NCBI GenBank assembly: GCA_963989245.1
Contig: OZ022339.1
Coordinates: forward strand, 19,001,662 to 19,065,661
Length of the DNA stretch: 64,000 nt
Direction: 5' to 3'
Source: Nansenia antarctica
Taxonomy: Eukaryota > Chordata > Actinopteri > Argentiniformes > Microstomatidae
Below are positions 20,059 to 30,240 of this stretch, piece by piece; the first letter of the stretch is position 1, and the number at the start of each line of letters is the position of its first letter. The position numbers and the translations under genes were made by a program. A model generated the notes under the pieces. The model searched no databases. It saw nothing but the letters and a program-made list of their open reading frames with translations, and was not told the DNA's origin.

Positions 20059-21400
20059 GGTGGAAGAAATCAAATCTTCAGAACTGTGGCAAGAAGTGTG
20101 TCTTAGACGCCATTGTTCTTTGTCCTTGAGGAAGGACACACACAGAGGCCATCTCTATGAAGAGAACGTGAAAAGCATTCATTGACCCCTCTTTATGAAA
20201 AGAGGAAAACGTGAATGCATTGTAGAATATTTGAATGAGATAAATAATAGTTTAACTGGATTGAAAGATAATCGTGAAATTGTTGTGTCGTGGAAAATAA
20301 GAGTATTGTGGAAAGCCAGTACGGTGTAAAGTTTAAATCTCACAGGGGCGATTTTTTCTAGAGGACAGCTAGAGGCAAAGAAACCCCCCCTCCTTCCCTT
20401 TCTCTCTAATGCTGTAGGCCTACAGTGATACACATGTTGTCTCATACAAGGCTGTCTTTGTCTCCAGTTTCAAAGAGAAAAGGGGGGGTGAAGGAGCTGG
20501 CGCATGCGCGTTAGCCGGAGCACTTTCCGCCTAGTGGACAAAACACGACAAGACATTTTAAAACACTGATCCTCTCTGAAATCTATCTGAGGTCGATTAA
20601 ATAATCCTTTACATTAATAAATGGATGGTTGTAAATGATTGTAATATATTACATTACTTTAATTAATTTAATTAATTACAAATTGATTGAATTAATTATT
20701 CAGATCATTTTATTTTTCTGTTTTCACAAAACTTTGATCAATTGGTTTGTAATAGTCTAATGATAACGTTTTCTTTTTAATAGCTGAATGACTTCACAGG
20801 TTTACATCAATGAAGTGTCAATGACTAAGTCTAATTAATTATGCATTCCTTTCAAATAACAAGTCGATTTCTTTGCAGATTGTAATTAATAATTAATCAT
20901 TCATTCCTTCCCAATAACAAGTCGATTTCTTTACAGGTTATAATTAATATTCGTATTTTACACCTTTTTATTTCAAGTTAGGTCATGTCCACAGCTTTTG
21001 ATTAGGAATAGCAGAATAGTTTGTATTGATAATTAAGCAGTAAAAGGGTTTTTGTAAATCAGTGAATACTTAGGTGTTGACCAGCCTTTGTGATTTAATA
21101 ATTGTGTTGACCAGAACTGTAATAAGTATTGAATGAGTAATTAAGTGACACATATTCATAAACAATTAGGAAACACATTTAAGTATAAAGTACTTACACA
21201 GATATTAGATTTAAGTTAATACTGCACTGACATACACAAGAGGCAAATCTGTTATTCTGAGTTGCAGGGTTTTGTGGGGATGGTTAATACAGTTATATTG
21301 GACTAGCATTTGTTTAGCAAACAAGACAATAGGAAGGTGGGTTGTAAGAAGCGTACACCTTATCTAATATAGAATATTGTCAGCATATTGAGCAAGTAGA
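20059..21400 (+). other. Region between flank X and gag (possible retroviral leader)
   Basis: No gene is seen. 20540-21360 is AT-rich; a ~60 bp unit containing AATAACAAGTCGATTTCTTT is repeated at about 20856 and 20918. There is no copy of the 26881-27297 LTR here, so the provirus lacks its 5' LTR. The segment could be the viral leader or host DNA. Confidence 0.45.
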
Positions 21401-23179
21401 ATGGGGTCAAATTCAACAAAGGTGTTAAAAGATATTAGTGAACCTAGTGGAATGTTGGCTACGTTATCCCCTATGGCTGTAGTGGAAAAAATGAATCCTC
21501 TTGTTAGGGAAATTAGCAAAATGTCTACGAAATGGAATAGCCGTTGGGCATACATTGAACAGCCGTGGCCGAAAGAGGGCAGCCTTAATTTACAAATAAT
21601 TGCAACATTGGAAATACTTATCAATGTGCACAAAGCATATCAAAGAGGAAAGATTAGATCAGAGAAACGCAAGTTAGAGTTAGCTATTTTAGATCTATTT
21701 AAGGTAGAGGGACAGAAAATAGCTCAGATGGAACCGGAAAAGAAAAATGAATTGGCCAGAACACTGGAACAGAAATTGAACATTCCATCCACAGACATGT
21801 GTCCTGTCTCCAGTCCCCCTCCATATGCTAAGGCACTGGAGGACCATTCCCAGAAGAAGAAGACCAAGAAGGAGCCAAGGGGAAAAGGGGACGACAGGAG
21901 TGACGAGGAAGATGACAGCGAAGATGGCAGTGAAGACTCAAGAGATGACGACAGTGCAGATGAAGGCTACAACGCTCAGGTCAGGAAGATGATAGCCACA
22001 GCAAAAAGACACCACAGATGGCTGAAGGAGCAACGAGAAAGGGAGGAAGAGGAAGATTGTCATCGAATGTCATCGAATACATTAAAGAACTGTCCAGTGC
22101 TGATTCGGGGTAACAAGATAGAATATCATCCTTGGAATCATACAGATCTGTCTGAAGTGATGGAAAAGCTCCCAGTCCTGGAAGATGGTGGCCATTCGTG
22201 GACGAGAGAGGTCGACGTGAGACTGACAGGAACGCAGGCCGCGATGGGAGACCTGAAAAGACTCTTAGCCTTTATTGCAGGATTGGATACAATGCAGGAA
22301 ATATTGATGAAGGCAGGACTTCATAGATATATCAATACATCAGTGTATGATCCAGAGCTCTTCGCAGCAAACAGAGGCAGGCTGTGGAAAGCAATCAGAG
22401 AGACTTACCCTACTCACATTCACCCAGACAATATCATTGTGAAGCCACTGGGGGGAGATGAGAATCCCAGGGGTTTTGTTGCCCGTGTGCACTCTCAATG
22501 GAGAAGTGTGACAGGGAAAGACGCTGAAGATAACCCCTTAGAAAAATCCATAATCAGGGAAAAAATACAAGAAGGGCTTCCTACCCCAGTTAAGGATAAG
22601 CTAGCAGAAGTGGTGGGGCTACGACACATGAACAAAGCTGTTTATATAGACCACGTAGCTCATCAAGTTGAGTTATATCGAAAGAATATTCAGATACAGA
22701 AGGCACAAGACGAAGAATCACTCAGAATATTGACTCATGTGCAATTGACTGAAAGCGAGAGGAACATAGAGGGAGTGCAGGCTTTAGCCCCACAGCAACA
22801 GCCACCTGGAGTGCAGACTGCTACTTACCAGTCCTACTCACAGGGGCCACAAGGGGGGTATCCTGCTACTTACCAGTCCTACCCACAGGGGCCACAAGGG
22901 GGATATCCATACCCACAAGGGCCACCAGGGGTGCAAGCGGTTCCATACCAGATGTACACACAGCCTGGCCAAGGACCACCACCAGGGGGATGGACAGCAG
23001 CAGGGAAGAAGATGCTAGAACCGTGTTACCAATGCGACCAGAATGGACATCTAGCCTGTACCTGCTGCAACAGGCCCCAGGGGGGCGCAGGGGGGAGCCA
23101 CGGAGGAGGATATTGGCCCCCTACTACACCTGCTCCAGGAGTGATGAACCCTTACGGAGGCCCAGCAGCTGGCCTATAG
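21401..23179 (+). CDS. gag: Endogenous retrovirus gag, intact 592-codon frame
   Basis: It starts MGSNSTK, an N-myristoylation signal for membrane targeting. A PPPY late-domain motif is at residues 139-142, followed by a Lys/Glu/Asp-rich region (about 150-220) with RKMIATAKRHHRW. A capsid-like region spans about 225-450 (NKIEYHPWNHTDLSEVMEKL; an MHR-like segment near KSIIREKIQEGLPTPVKDKL). Proline-glutamine repeats (YPQGPQGGYP) follow, and one CCHC zinc knuckle, Cys542, Cys545, His550, Cys555. The layout matches gamma/epsilon-like fish retroviral Gag. It ends in TAG, and the same frame stays open for 75 codons after it. An open gag beside a wrecked pol suggests a young element or retained function. 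Confidence 0.88.
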   Translation: MGSNSTKVLKDISEPSGMLATLSPMAVVEKMNPLVREISKMSTKWNSRWAYIEQPWPKEGSLNLQIIATLEILINVHKAYQRGKIRSEKRKLELAILDLFKVEGQKIAQMEPEKKNELARTLEQKLNIPSTDMCPVSSPPPYAKALEDHSQKKKTKKEPRGKGDDRSDEEDDSEDGSEDSRDDDSADEGYNAQVRKMIATAKRHHRWLKEQREREEEEDCHRMSSNTLKNCPVLIRGNKIEYHPWNHTDLSEVMEKLPVLEDGGHSWTREVDVRLTGTQAAMGDLKRLLAFIAGLDTMQEILMKAGLHRYINTSVYDPELFAANRGRLWKAIRETYPTHIHPDNIIVKPLGGDENPRGFVARVHSQWRSVTGKDAEDNPLEKSIIREKIQEGLPTPVKDKLAEVVGLRHMNKAVYIDHVAHQVELYRKNIQIQKAQDEESLRILTHVQLTESERNIEGVQALAPQQQPPGVQTATYQSYSQGPQGGYPATYQSYPQGPQGGYPYPQGPPGVQAVPYQMYTQPGQGPPPGGWTAAGKKMLEPCYQCDQNGHLACTCCNRPQGGAGGSHGGGYWPPTTPAPGVMNPYGGPAAGL

Positions 23180-23329
23180 GGGTGCCCGGAAGATCCGAGT
23201 GGGAGGTGCCAGCTGGTGGTGACAAAGAAGCCTGAAGGCGCCACGCACCTTCCTATGTCTAGAGAATATGTGAAGACAATCGGATTTGAGGGAATTAAAC
23301 AGCTGATTCCTACAACTGAGCTTGTAGAC
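23180..23329 (+). pseudogene. Retroviral pro, 5' part, in frame after the gag TAG
   Basis: Directly after the gag stop the same frame continues with CQLVVTKKPEGATHLPMSRE, IGFEGIKQLIPTTELVDL, resembling a Gag-Pro junction. In-frame continuation after UAG-G is the arrangement used for stop readthrough in gammaretroviruses, so readthrough is the likely expression mode. The frame is interrupted by the insertion starting at 23333. Confidence 0.65.
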
Positions 23330-23332
23330 TTA

Positions 23333-24498
23333 AGCCGCTTTTCCATTGACCGGCCCGGGTCGGGTCAGGTCGGGTCGGGTCGGGTCAGGTCGGGTCACTT
23401 TTGATCTGTTCTGTTTCCATTACACAAACCGAACCGGACTAGTAGGAGGAGTCGTCGATAGTAGGCGGAGTTACGCGTCACACGCAGCCTGGCAAAAAGC
23501 TTCCGGGTGTACACAGCAGTGATTTTTTGGGAGAGAAAGAGAAAGAGAGAGAGGAAGCTATGTACACATAATAAAGTCATGTTTTTTGAACCCTTAAAAC
23601 CACTGCCTTCACTTGTCTGCTTTATGAACTGTAGTATCATCATCGGGAAACGCAGACAAGACGCGAATCTACCGGAATTTGACTCATGACACAGCCGGTG
23701 TTATTCACAGACAAACACGGTGCCGTTTGCGGGTTAATAACTTCGGTTTACCGGGGGTTAGGATAACAATTCAAACGTGTCCGGAAAGAGGAGAAGCCAG
23801 GGAATTCAAAAGTTTTTGAATGGAGTCGATCATCCACTCCTATCACCGTGGACACAGCGCGGAGCGAATTCCCTGTTAAAACCGGCATTTGACTCATGAG
23901 TGAATGGTGAAAATGGCTGGACGGCTGCTGGCGAACTCCCGGTTCATCGAGTTTACGGTTAAAAGCATAACTTCTCGGGGTGTCAGCGCGGTGGTTAAGG
24001 GCTCAAAATGACCGTAGACAGATGGTGAAGTTAGCAAAGGAGTATTGTGTTTTTTTTACCACCTCCACAGCCGGTGTTATTCACGGACAAACACGGTGCA
24101 TAATAGCGATTTTTGTGTTGTGCTTGAGGTAAATAAAAGTTATATGATTCATTGAAATGACATTAAACTAAGATAATACGATGGTCAGCATAATTTTCCG
24201 AATCTTTATTAATAAGCTATTACAGAAAATGTAGTGACATTTTCCTAGTGAATGTGGTATTTTCAAGATGGCGGTTGTGAAGAAATAATATGGGATGGGA
24301 CATGGGATGACGATTGTCCATTGACCAATCAACGGTGTGGGACCTGGGACCTGGGACCCTGGGACCCTGCTCGGATGTGGTACCTGGGACCTAGGACTGA
24401 AGCGACCCGGACCGACGAATGGAAAAGGGAACCGAAGCGGGCAGACCTAGGTCAGCACCAGGTCGGCACCAGGTCTGCATCGTAGTGGAAAAGCGCCA
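23333..24498. mobile_element. 1.17 kb Harbinger-type element inside pro
   Basis: Flanked by TTA on both sides (23330-23332 and 24499-24501), the 3 bp target duplication of PIF/Harbinger elements. Ends are AGCCGCTTTTCCATTGACC and, inverted, TGGCGCTTTTCCACTACGA. Subterminal GGGTCGGGTC and GGACCTGGGACC repeats are prominent. It is related in inverse orientation to 15654-17560. No transposase is present. Confidence 0.85.
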
Positions 24499-24501
24499 TT
24501 A

Positions 24502-26244
24502 GAGTACAAGGGACAGAGAGCAACTCTGCCAATACTTGTGTCAGAACATACGCCAACAGGGCTGCTAGGGAAAGATGCTCAATACCAATTGAACTGTACA
24601 GTAAAATGCACACCTGACGGCTGTCAGGTGACGGTGCCATCCGGTGCTCAGATTCCATCGACAGCCAGAGTGATTAAGCATAGAACAGACCTACAAGCTT
24701 TGCCTTTAAAGGGAGCTGATATAGAATATTGGGTTGATGGGTCTTGTTACCGGGTAGGAGAAACTTTGTGCGCTGGGTATTCCTTAGTTAAAGCACAGAA
24801 TTCAAAGTTTATTGTAGAACAGGCTGAGGCAGTTCCTCAGCCTTGCTCGGCTCAGTTGGCTGAGTTGATTGCCCTCACAGAAGCATGCAACTTGGGAACC
24901 GGACGGAGAGTGACAGTGTACACCGACTCTGCCTATGCACATAATGTTTGTCATTTTAATGGAGCTGTATGGAGGGGGCGGGGTTTTAAGAGAACTGATG
25001 GTACGCCTATACAGCATCACGCACAGATCATGAAGCTGTTACAAGCCATGATGAAGCCAAAGGAATTAGCCATAGTGAAGTGTGCCACACACAGGTCTGA
25101 CTCATCACATGTCACACAAGGTAACAGGGCTGCAGAAGATGCTGCCAAAGCCATTACAGGAGCAGACAAGGCAGGTAAAGGTCTTCTGGTCACACATGAA
25201 AAGCAATTACAGGGCATGGTCACACTTGAGGATTTATTGATGTTACAGAGTAGAGTAACTACGTTAGACAAGAACGTTTGGCTAGCAAGGGGGGCAAGTC
25301 AGGATGACACAGGTCTATGGAGGAATCATGAGGGGTTGGTTGTAGCACCCTCAGATTTAATAGGCATGTTAATACGGGAAGCTCATGGATTAGCACATGT
25401 GGCTAGGGGGGAGGTAAGACGCAAGATCACCAAGGAATATGGGTTTTGGAGTCCATATTTGATGGAACAGATTGACCATGCTTTAGGTCAATGTGGGGTC
25501 TGTTGGAGAAACAACATCAGAGTGGGTACACCAGTGGTGTCTGGGCATATCCCTACCCCAATAGGGCCACGGGTGGTGGACAGGGGGGTGGATGTACAGA
25601 GTAGGCAGGATGTTGTGCCAACAGGTGCCGAGGTCCCCAGAGAACCTGAGAAGGAGGAGCTACGAGGAGATGCTGTGGTGTTGCCAGAGCCAGTGGCAAT
25701 GCCAGTGTTACAGCCAGTGACATTACCGGCAGTGCCTGAAACCGAGGGGACAGTGGAAAGCTGTCCAGATGCCAATGAACCAGAAACCAACGAAGCAGAG
25801 AGTGTTGACAGTCTGGAGGTCCAGCCTGGGAGTGTCCAAAGCCTGGACACCTGTGCTACTGGGGATGCTGGCGAGTGCCTGCATCATGCTTCAGATGATG
25901 CTGAGGGCGACTCCCCAGACCTTGATCAGCGTGGGAGGGGACCAGGCGGCTGCCTGAACCTCAATGACACTGACGGACGACGACCAGTTAGGAAAAGATT
26001 AAAGACTATGAATAGGGTAGTGAAGCAGCAGATCAAAGGGAACGACGGGAATGGACAGCAGATGATAGCATGGCTGGAAACGGTCTTAGGGGCATGGGAA
26101 ACTTATTTTGCTAAGATAGGAGCACCTATTATAGCAGACATGATTTTTGACTTTCTTAGGAGACAGGGCCTCATTGACTGTTTTTGGAAAATCAGTCACT
26201 CAGTCCACGTTGACGAACTTTTCAGAAGACTAGTCCTCACCTGA
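24502..26244 (+). pseudogene. Retroviral pol remnant: pro end, RNase H, integrase zinc finger
   Basis: After the insertion the frame resumes with the end of protease (LPILVSEHTPTGLLGKDAQ). It then passes, with reverse transcriptase missing, into RNase H: numbered from 24538, Asp67 (WVDGS), Glu109 (AELIAL), Asp130 (YTDSAY), and Glu200-Asp201 where Asp is normal in GNRxAD. An integrase HHCC finger follows: His283, His287, Cys319, Cys322. The integrase catalytic core is absent. Residues 340-460 are Pro/Glu/Val-rich and unassigned. The tail (QMIAWLETVLGAWETYFAKI) might be an env transmembrane remnant; that is a guess. The product cannot be a working polymerase, yet the frame is open for 569 codons. 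Confidence 0.8.
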
Positions 26245-26880
26245 GGTGAAGATCTATGCATTAATGCATTCCCTTTGTCCTGTGCTTACTGTTGGGGAAT
26301 TATGTGTTATGATAACTGAATGTCATTATTTGTGTATTGTTTGTTTATTTCTATATCATGTGATTGATGTCGGTTGTGGAGTGATGTAATGGTTACGCGA
26401 AGCTAGGAGCGAGGTTCTGTTCCTAGCGCAACGAAAATGGAAGCTCCTGACTATGAAAGTGTTATCAATCTGAGACAGCGGTAAAGGCTGTTCTCCAACT
26501 GGGTTCACGTGCTAGTAACCTCTGACCCTGACGCTTCAAGGACAGAGAAGACATCGGTCGTTGGAAGTTTTTGTGTTGAAATATGTATGATGTACTGTGT
26601 TTAGATTAATTTGTATTGTTATTTTTAGGATTCTTTTTTATTGTTGATTGTTTTGTATTTGGTTTATATGATATCTTTGGTTGCTGGTACTGGTGCTGGG
26701 TTGGTCTGTGTTATTATGTTTCTTGTGTTGTGTGTTGGTGTAGTTTTTCTGTCTTGTTGTTTATTTTTTTTTTTAATTTTCTTTGGTGTCTTAGTTGCGG
26801 TTTGTGGGGTTTTGTGTTTTTGTTTTTGTTTTGTGGTCGTTTAGTTTCGGAACACCCTCTGGGTGGTCCGAGGGGGGATG
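26245..26880 (+). other. Non-coding, T/G-rich stretch before the LTR
   Basis: No env frame is recognisable. 26600-26850 is extremely T- and G-rich and gives hydrophobic Phe/Leu/Cys translations, which I treat as composition artefacts. It ends in GAGGGGGGATG, a plausible polypurine tract just before the LTR. Confidence 0.5.
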
Positions 26881-27297
26881 TGTCGTATATTTCTACTTAA
26901 CCACACACACATGCATAGATAGTATGATAGGGGCCATATATATGCTGAAGGGGAGTGTTGTGCAATGTTGTGCAAATAGCCCCCTGAGTGTTGTGCAATG
27001 GCTCTGGTAATCTGACCAGCCCCCTGACTTGAGGCCATAGTGACATCACAGGGGACGGCCCTCTTGACATCTAGGAGACTGATAGGACCACTGGTAGATA
27101 TTTGCATAAGAGAAGGGGGAACAAAACTAGCAGGGCAGAGGAGTTCGGCCTCTTTTACCAGCCCAGCCCAGCAGAGGAGGACAGACACAAGGCTCCAGCT
27201 GTGGGTATATGTATACCCTGTTTTTGTACTTTAATTAAATCGTCTTAAACTCAATAACTGTTCTTTGATTCATAACCAATAAGATAAATACACAACA
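26881..27297 (+). repeat. Retroviral 3' LTR (single)
   Basis: It starts TGTCGTATATTTC after a polypurine tract and ends AATACACAACA, giving TG...CA ends with a 5-of-6 inverted match. It contains CCATATATATG (26934), GATATTTGCATAAG and ATTAAA (about 27234), candidate promoter and poly(A) elements. It ends exactly at the start of flank X copy 2 (GTAGCAAATAAA). No second copy occurs in the window. Confidence 0.7.
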
Positions 27298-28624
27298 GTA
27301 GCAAATAAATCTTTACTTGCACTATTGAAGTGTGTGTGTTTCCTAGGTCACATAAAAAAAGAAATACTCCTGCACACGTTACTCCCACCTTATAGTCTTA
27401 GTGGAAAGAACTGACATGTGGATTCAGTGTGTTCAGCTATTCTATGCCTAAGAAGGACACGTGGATGCAGAAGAATGACCCACAAGCACTCAAGGGATTG
27501 TGATATAAAACAGTACCTTTATATTCCTTCAACAGTAAAACCATTTTAAAAAATGAACAATTTGTGGTTTTAAACCTTCCCTACTTTTATCAGGGATAAA
27601 CTAAACAGATATAAAACACTGCCCAGGTTTAACATTTCCTATCCACCAATGGGATAGAAGTAAATTACATGGAGGGGGGGCTGGGGGGGGTTCATTAAAT
27701 ACAATTTACAAAAACGATCACAAATCAGATCAAATAGAAGAGCAGTGATAATTCAACCCGGGTTCTGGGGGGGTTGATGAGGGCCCTGGCTTCCATCCTA
27801 GCCCAGCGCTACTACACTTGATGGAGCTAATCAATTGATCTTCAAAACCATGATTAGGCGAATCAGGTGTCAATGCTGTGCTGGGATGAAAAAAAAACTA
27901 CAGTTCTGGAGCTCTCCAGGACCAGGATTGAGGATCACTTAAATAGAATATCAACAATTCAAGTCTTTGACAAAAGGAGAGAGAGAGAGAGAGATACAGA
28001 AAGAGAGAGAGCCCCTCTCTTAGGTCTCACCAAGCATAGACTGCAGCACAAGGTTACATCATATGGTGGTTGCTATGGTTTCTGTTGCTGATCCACTCGT
28101 GTTTGGGAAGACACAAATGTCACAGAACATTATAACGTGTAGCCTAATAATAACACAACATTCAACACAATGTGGGTCAGATCCATGGAGTAGCAACAAC
28201 ACATCAGGAGAGGCTGGTGGAGGTAGGAATCGGAGGACAGGCTCATTGTTATGCATGAAACGGAATCAGTAATGGTATCAAACACGTAGTTCCTTATTCC
28301 ATTCCATCCATTACAATGAGCCCGTCCTCCGATTTCTGCCTCCACTGCAATACACGTGTGGGCTGGGCTTAAAGTTAGTGTTGTCTTCGATTATATTACT
28401 CGAACGTACCAGAACAAAAATCATCTTCTTTACTAAAAGAACAAAGCATCTCCTGTGAGGTCACTTCCTGTAAACAAAGCATTCCGACAGCTTCCGCCAG
28501 TTTCTCTTTCGTATCCTTCAACATACATCAACATAACATTATCGCATCTGAAAAAAGTGACCAACAGTCTGAACATTAACTGCAAACTTGAAACAGTCAA
28601 AACACAGTGTGCTACTGGGTTGGT
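27298..28624 (+). repeat. Duplicated flank X, copy 2
   Basis: Near-identical to 18517-20058 without the short retroposon and with a shorter GA tract. After 28624 it runs into unique sequence downstream of the ythdc2-like gene, whereas copy 1 runs into the retroviral side. Confidence 0.9.
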
Positions 28625-28947
28625 GGATCAATGGAAGAAAATCTAGACTTGTCTGTCTCAAGAGGTGGTGGATCACAATACCCAAGACAATAAATCAGCC
28701 CTCAGATCTTCAGTTCTAGTTGTGTGGTGAAACCCTCGGCCACCATAGTACAGTAGGTCCATCCTTCTGTTCTGAACGATGCTTCACAGTCAGTCAGGGA
28801 GGGAGGGAGGGAGGTTCTTCAAGTCTTCATCGAAGCAGCGCAACCTTTCATGGCTGAGGAGAGGGAGAGACAACTGCTTACGGGGCCCTACTACTTAATA
28901 ATAATAATAATAATAAGTAAAACATTTCATAACTTAACGAAGACTTC
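28625..28947 (-). other. 3' flank/UTR of the ythdc2-like fragment
   Basis: No gene is seen. It holds a GGGA run (about 28798-28814) and an ATA run (28896-28918). It would be the 3' UTR of the minus-strand exon ending at 28948. Confidence 0.4.
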
Positions 28948-29190
28948 CTAAAATGGAGGTCTGTGGTTGTAGGTCGGCTGTACCTTGTGTTGCTGTAGTT
29001 GCTGTTGCTGTTGTTGTTGTTGTTGTTGTTGTTGTTGTGTGTTTATGTGTAATCCTATGAAGTCTGCTGGTAAAGACGAGGCCTGTGGAAGTGGTAGCCT
29101 GTTGTGTACCTCGTGTTGCTGAAGCTGTTGCTTCCCTGAGAGTCTGTCCCACAGCTGCAGCAGCAGACCTCCAGCCTGGGACTCCAACTC
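28948..29190 (-). pseudogene. ythdc2: ythdc2-like terminal exon with polyglutamine tail
   Basis: After the acceptor CTCCTGTAG (minus) the frame gives ELESQAGGLLLQLWDRLSGK, matching the end of the YTH domain of YTHDC2 (an m6A reader with an RNA helicase in the full protein). Instead of stopping soon after, it continues with a CAA/CAG run of 13 Gln inside NTQQQQ...LQQHKVQPT and stops at 28948. YTHDC2 as I remember it ends a few residues after the WERL motif, so the tail comes from microsatellite growth. Confidence 0.75.
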
Positions 29191-29432
29191 CTACAGGAGG
29201 GGAGGGGGGGGGGGGAGAGAGACAGAGAGGTGAGGATGGAGAGAGGGAGGGAGGGAGGGCAGGATGACTCAGAGAGAAGGAGGGAACAAAGGATGACCCA
29301 AAAAGGAGGAGAGTGAGCGAAAACAAGAATGACCCAAGAAAGGGAAAGCGAGATAGAAATAGTAGATAATAATCACAATTATAATAGAAATTGTCCAGAA
29401 ATTAGGTGAGAGGGATAATGTGACGTGCGTAC

Positions 29433-29913
29433 TAGGGCTGGGCAAACTATCAACATTTCTTTTTCGATAATCGCAAGAATTAACGATCAATTATCGATTA
29501 ATTGATAAGCTTTTTTTTCATTAAAAAAATAATAATAATAAAATAACAGAAATAACAAGCATGTTTTCCTTGGGGAAAACACTTTATTTGTGTTGCTATT
29601 GCACACATTCATTCATTCACATTCAAACTAGACACTACAGTCAGATAACAATCCTCTTAAACAAGGCAGTGAGTAGCCTAAATTGTTTAACTTAAAAACA
29701 CATTTTACGTTATAAATAAAAATATAGAAAATAAGCAACTCACCATAGGAGCAGTAAAAAAACAGTTACTCACAAATAGGAGGATGACTGAAAACGTTAG
29801 TGTCCTTAAAATTTAAAATTTAAATATGAATGATTATCGAGCAAAATATTTTGTGATCGACCAAGATCCTTATCGATCAATTATCGATCGTCGATCATTG
29901 ATGCCCACCCCTA
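29433..29913. mobile_element. 481 bp hAT MITE, family A
   Basis: Flanked by GTGCGTAC at 29425-29432 and 29914-29921, a perfect 8 bp duplication. Ends are TAGGGCTGGGCAAAC and TGATGCCCACCCCTA, with ATCGATTA-type subterminal repeats. It lies in a ythdc2-like intron. A second member in the opposite orientation is at 59380-60153. Confidence 0.95.
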
Positions 29914-29934
29914 GTGCGTACTAACATCTGTCGC

Positions 29935-29937
<3 letters not shown>

Positions 29938-29999
<62 letters not shown>
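29938..29999 (+). repeat. (CT)n tract at a splice donor
   Basis: About 30 CT units. On the minus strand the donor of the YTH exon is GTGAGAGAGAG..., so the tract starts at the exon edge. Confidence 0.95.
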
Positions 30000-30000
<1 letters not shown>

Positions 30001-30182
30001 TGTCCGTCTCTGCTGATCTGCACCTTCTTGTCGTTCCAGGGGTTGAGGAGCTGGTGGGCGTACAGGAACGGCAGGCTCTCCTTCCTGATCCACTCCACGC
30101 AGAACCCCCCCCCCAGCCCAGTGGACCCCCAGTCCTGGCAGCGCTCCTGGCCGATGTCAGACGTCATCCTCGCGTAGCGAGT
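30000..30182 (-). pseudogene. ythdc2: ythdc2-like YTH-domain exon
   Basis: Minus-strand translation gives YARMTSDIGQERCQDWGSTG, FCVEWIRKESLPFLYAHQLL, NPWNDKKVQISRDGQ and a GTGAGA donor. It matches the YTH core of YTHDC2 (SSEIGREKSQDWGSAGLGG, VEWIRKESLPF). No acceptor AG is found before the first codons. Sequence directly upstream is tRNA-SINE-like (30183-30240), so the acceptor seems to have been replaced. Confidence 0.82.
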
Positions 30183-30240
30183 GGGCAACTTGCACTAGTG
30201 GCCAGTGCTTAGACCGCTACACCACCGCGGGGCTATAAGA
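30183..30240 (-). mobile_element. tRNA-derived SINE head fragment
   Basis: On the minus strand CGGTGGTGTAGCGGTCTAAG followed by CACTGGCCACTAGTGCAAGT resembles the tRNA-like head of fish SINEs. Only the head is present. It abuts the YTH exon. Confidence 0.55.

Noticed and set aside
26616..26900. Hydrophobic Cys/Phe-rich frame that could be taken for an env membrane protein
   Set aside because: Extreme T/G composition with no env landmarks; open frames in several phases.
18517..28624. The two X copies as long retroviral LTRs
   Set aside because: Copy 1 continues into upstream host DNA and contains a host poly(A) region; a shorter LTR with TG...CA ends lies directly before copy 2.
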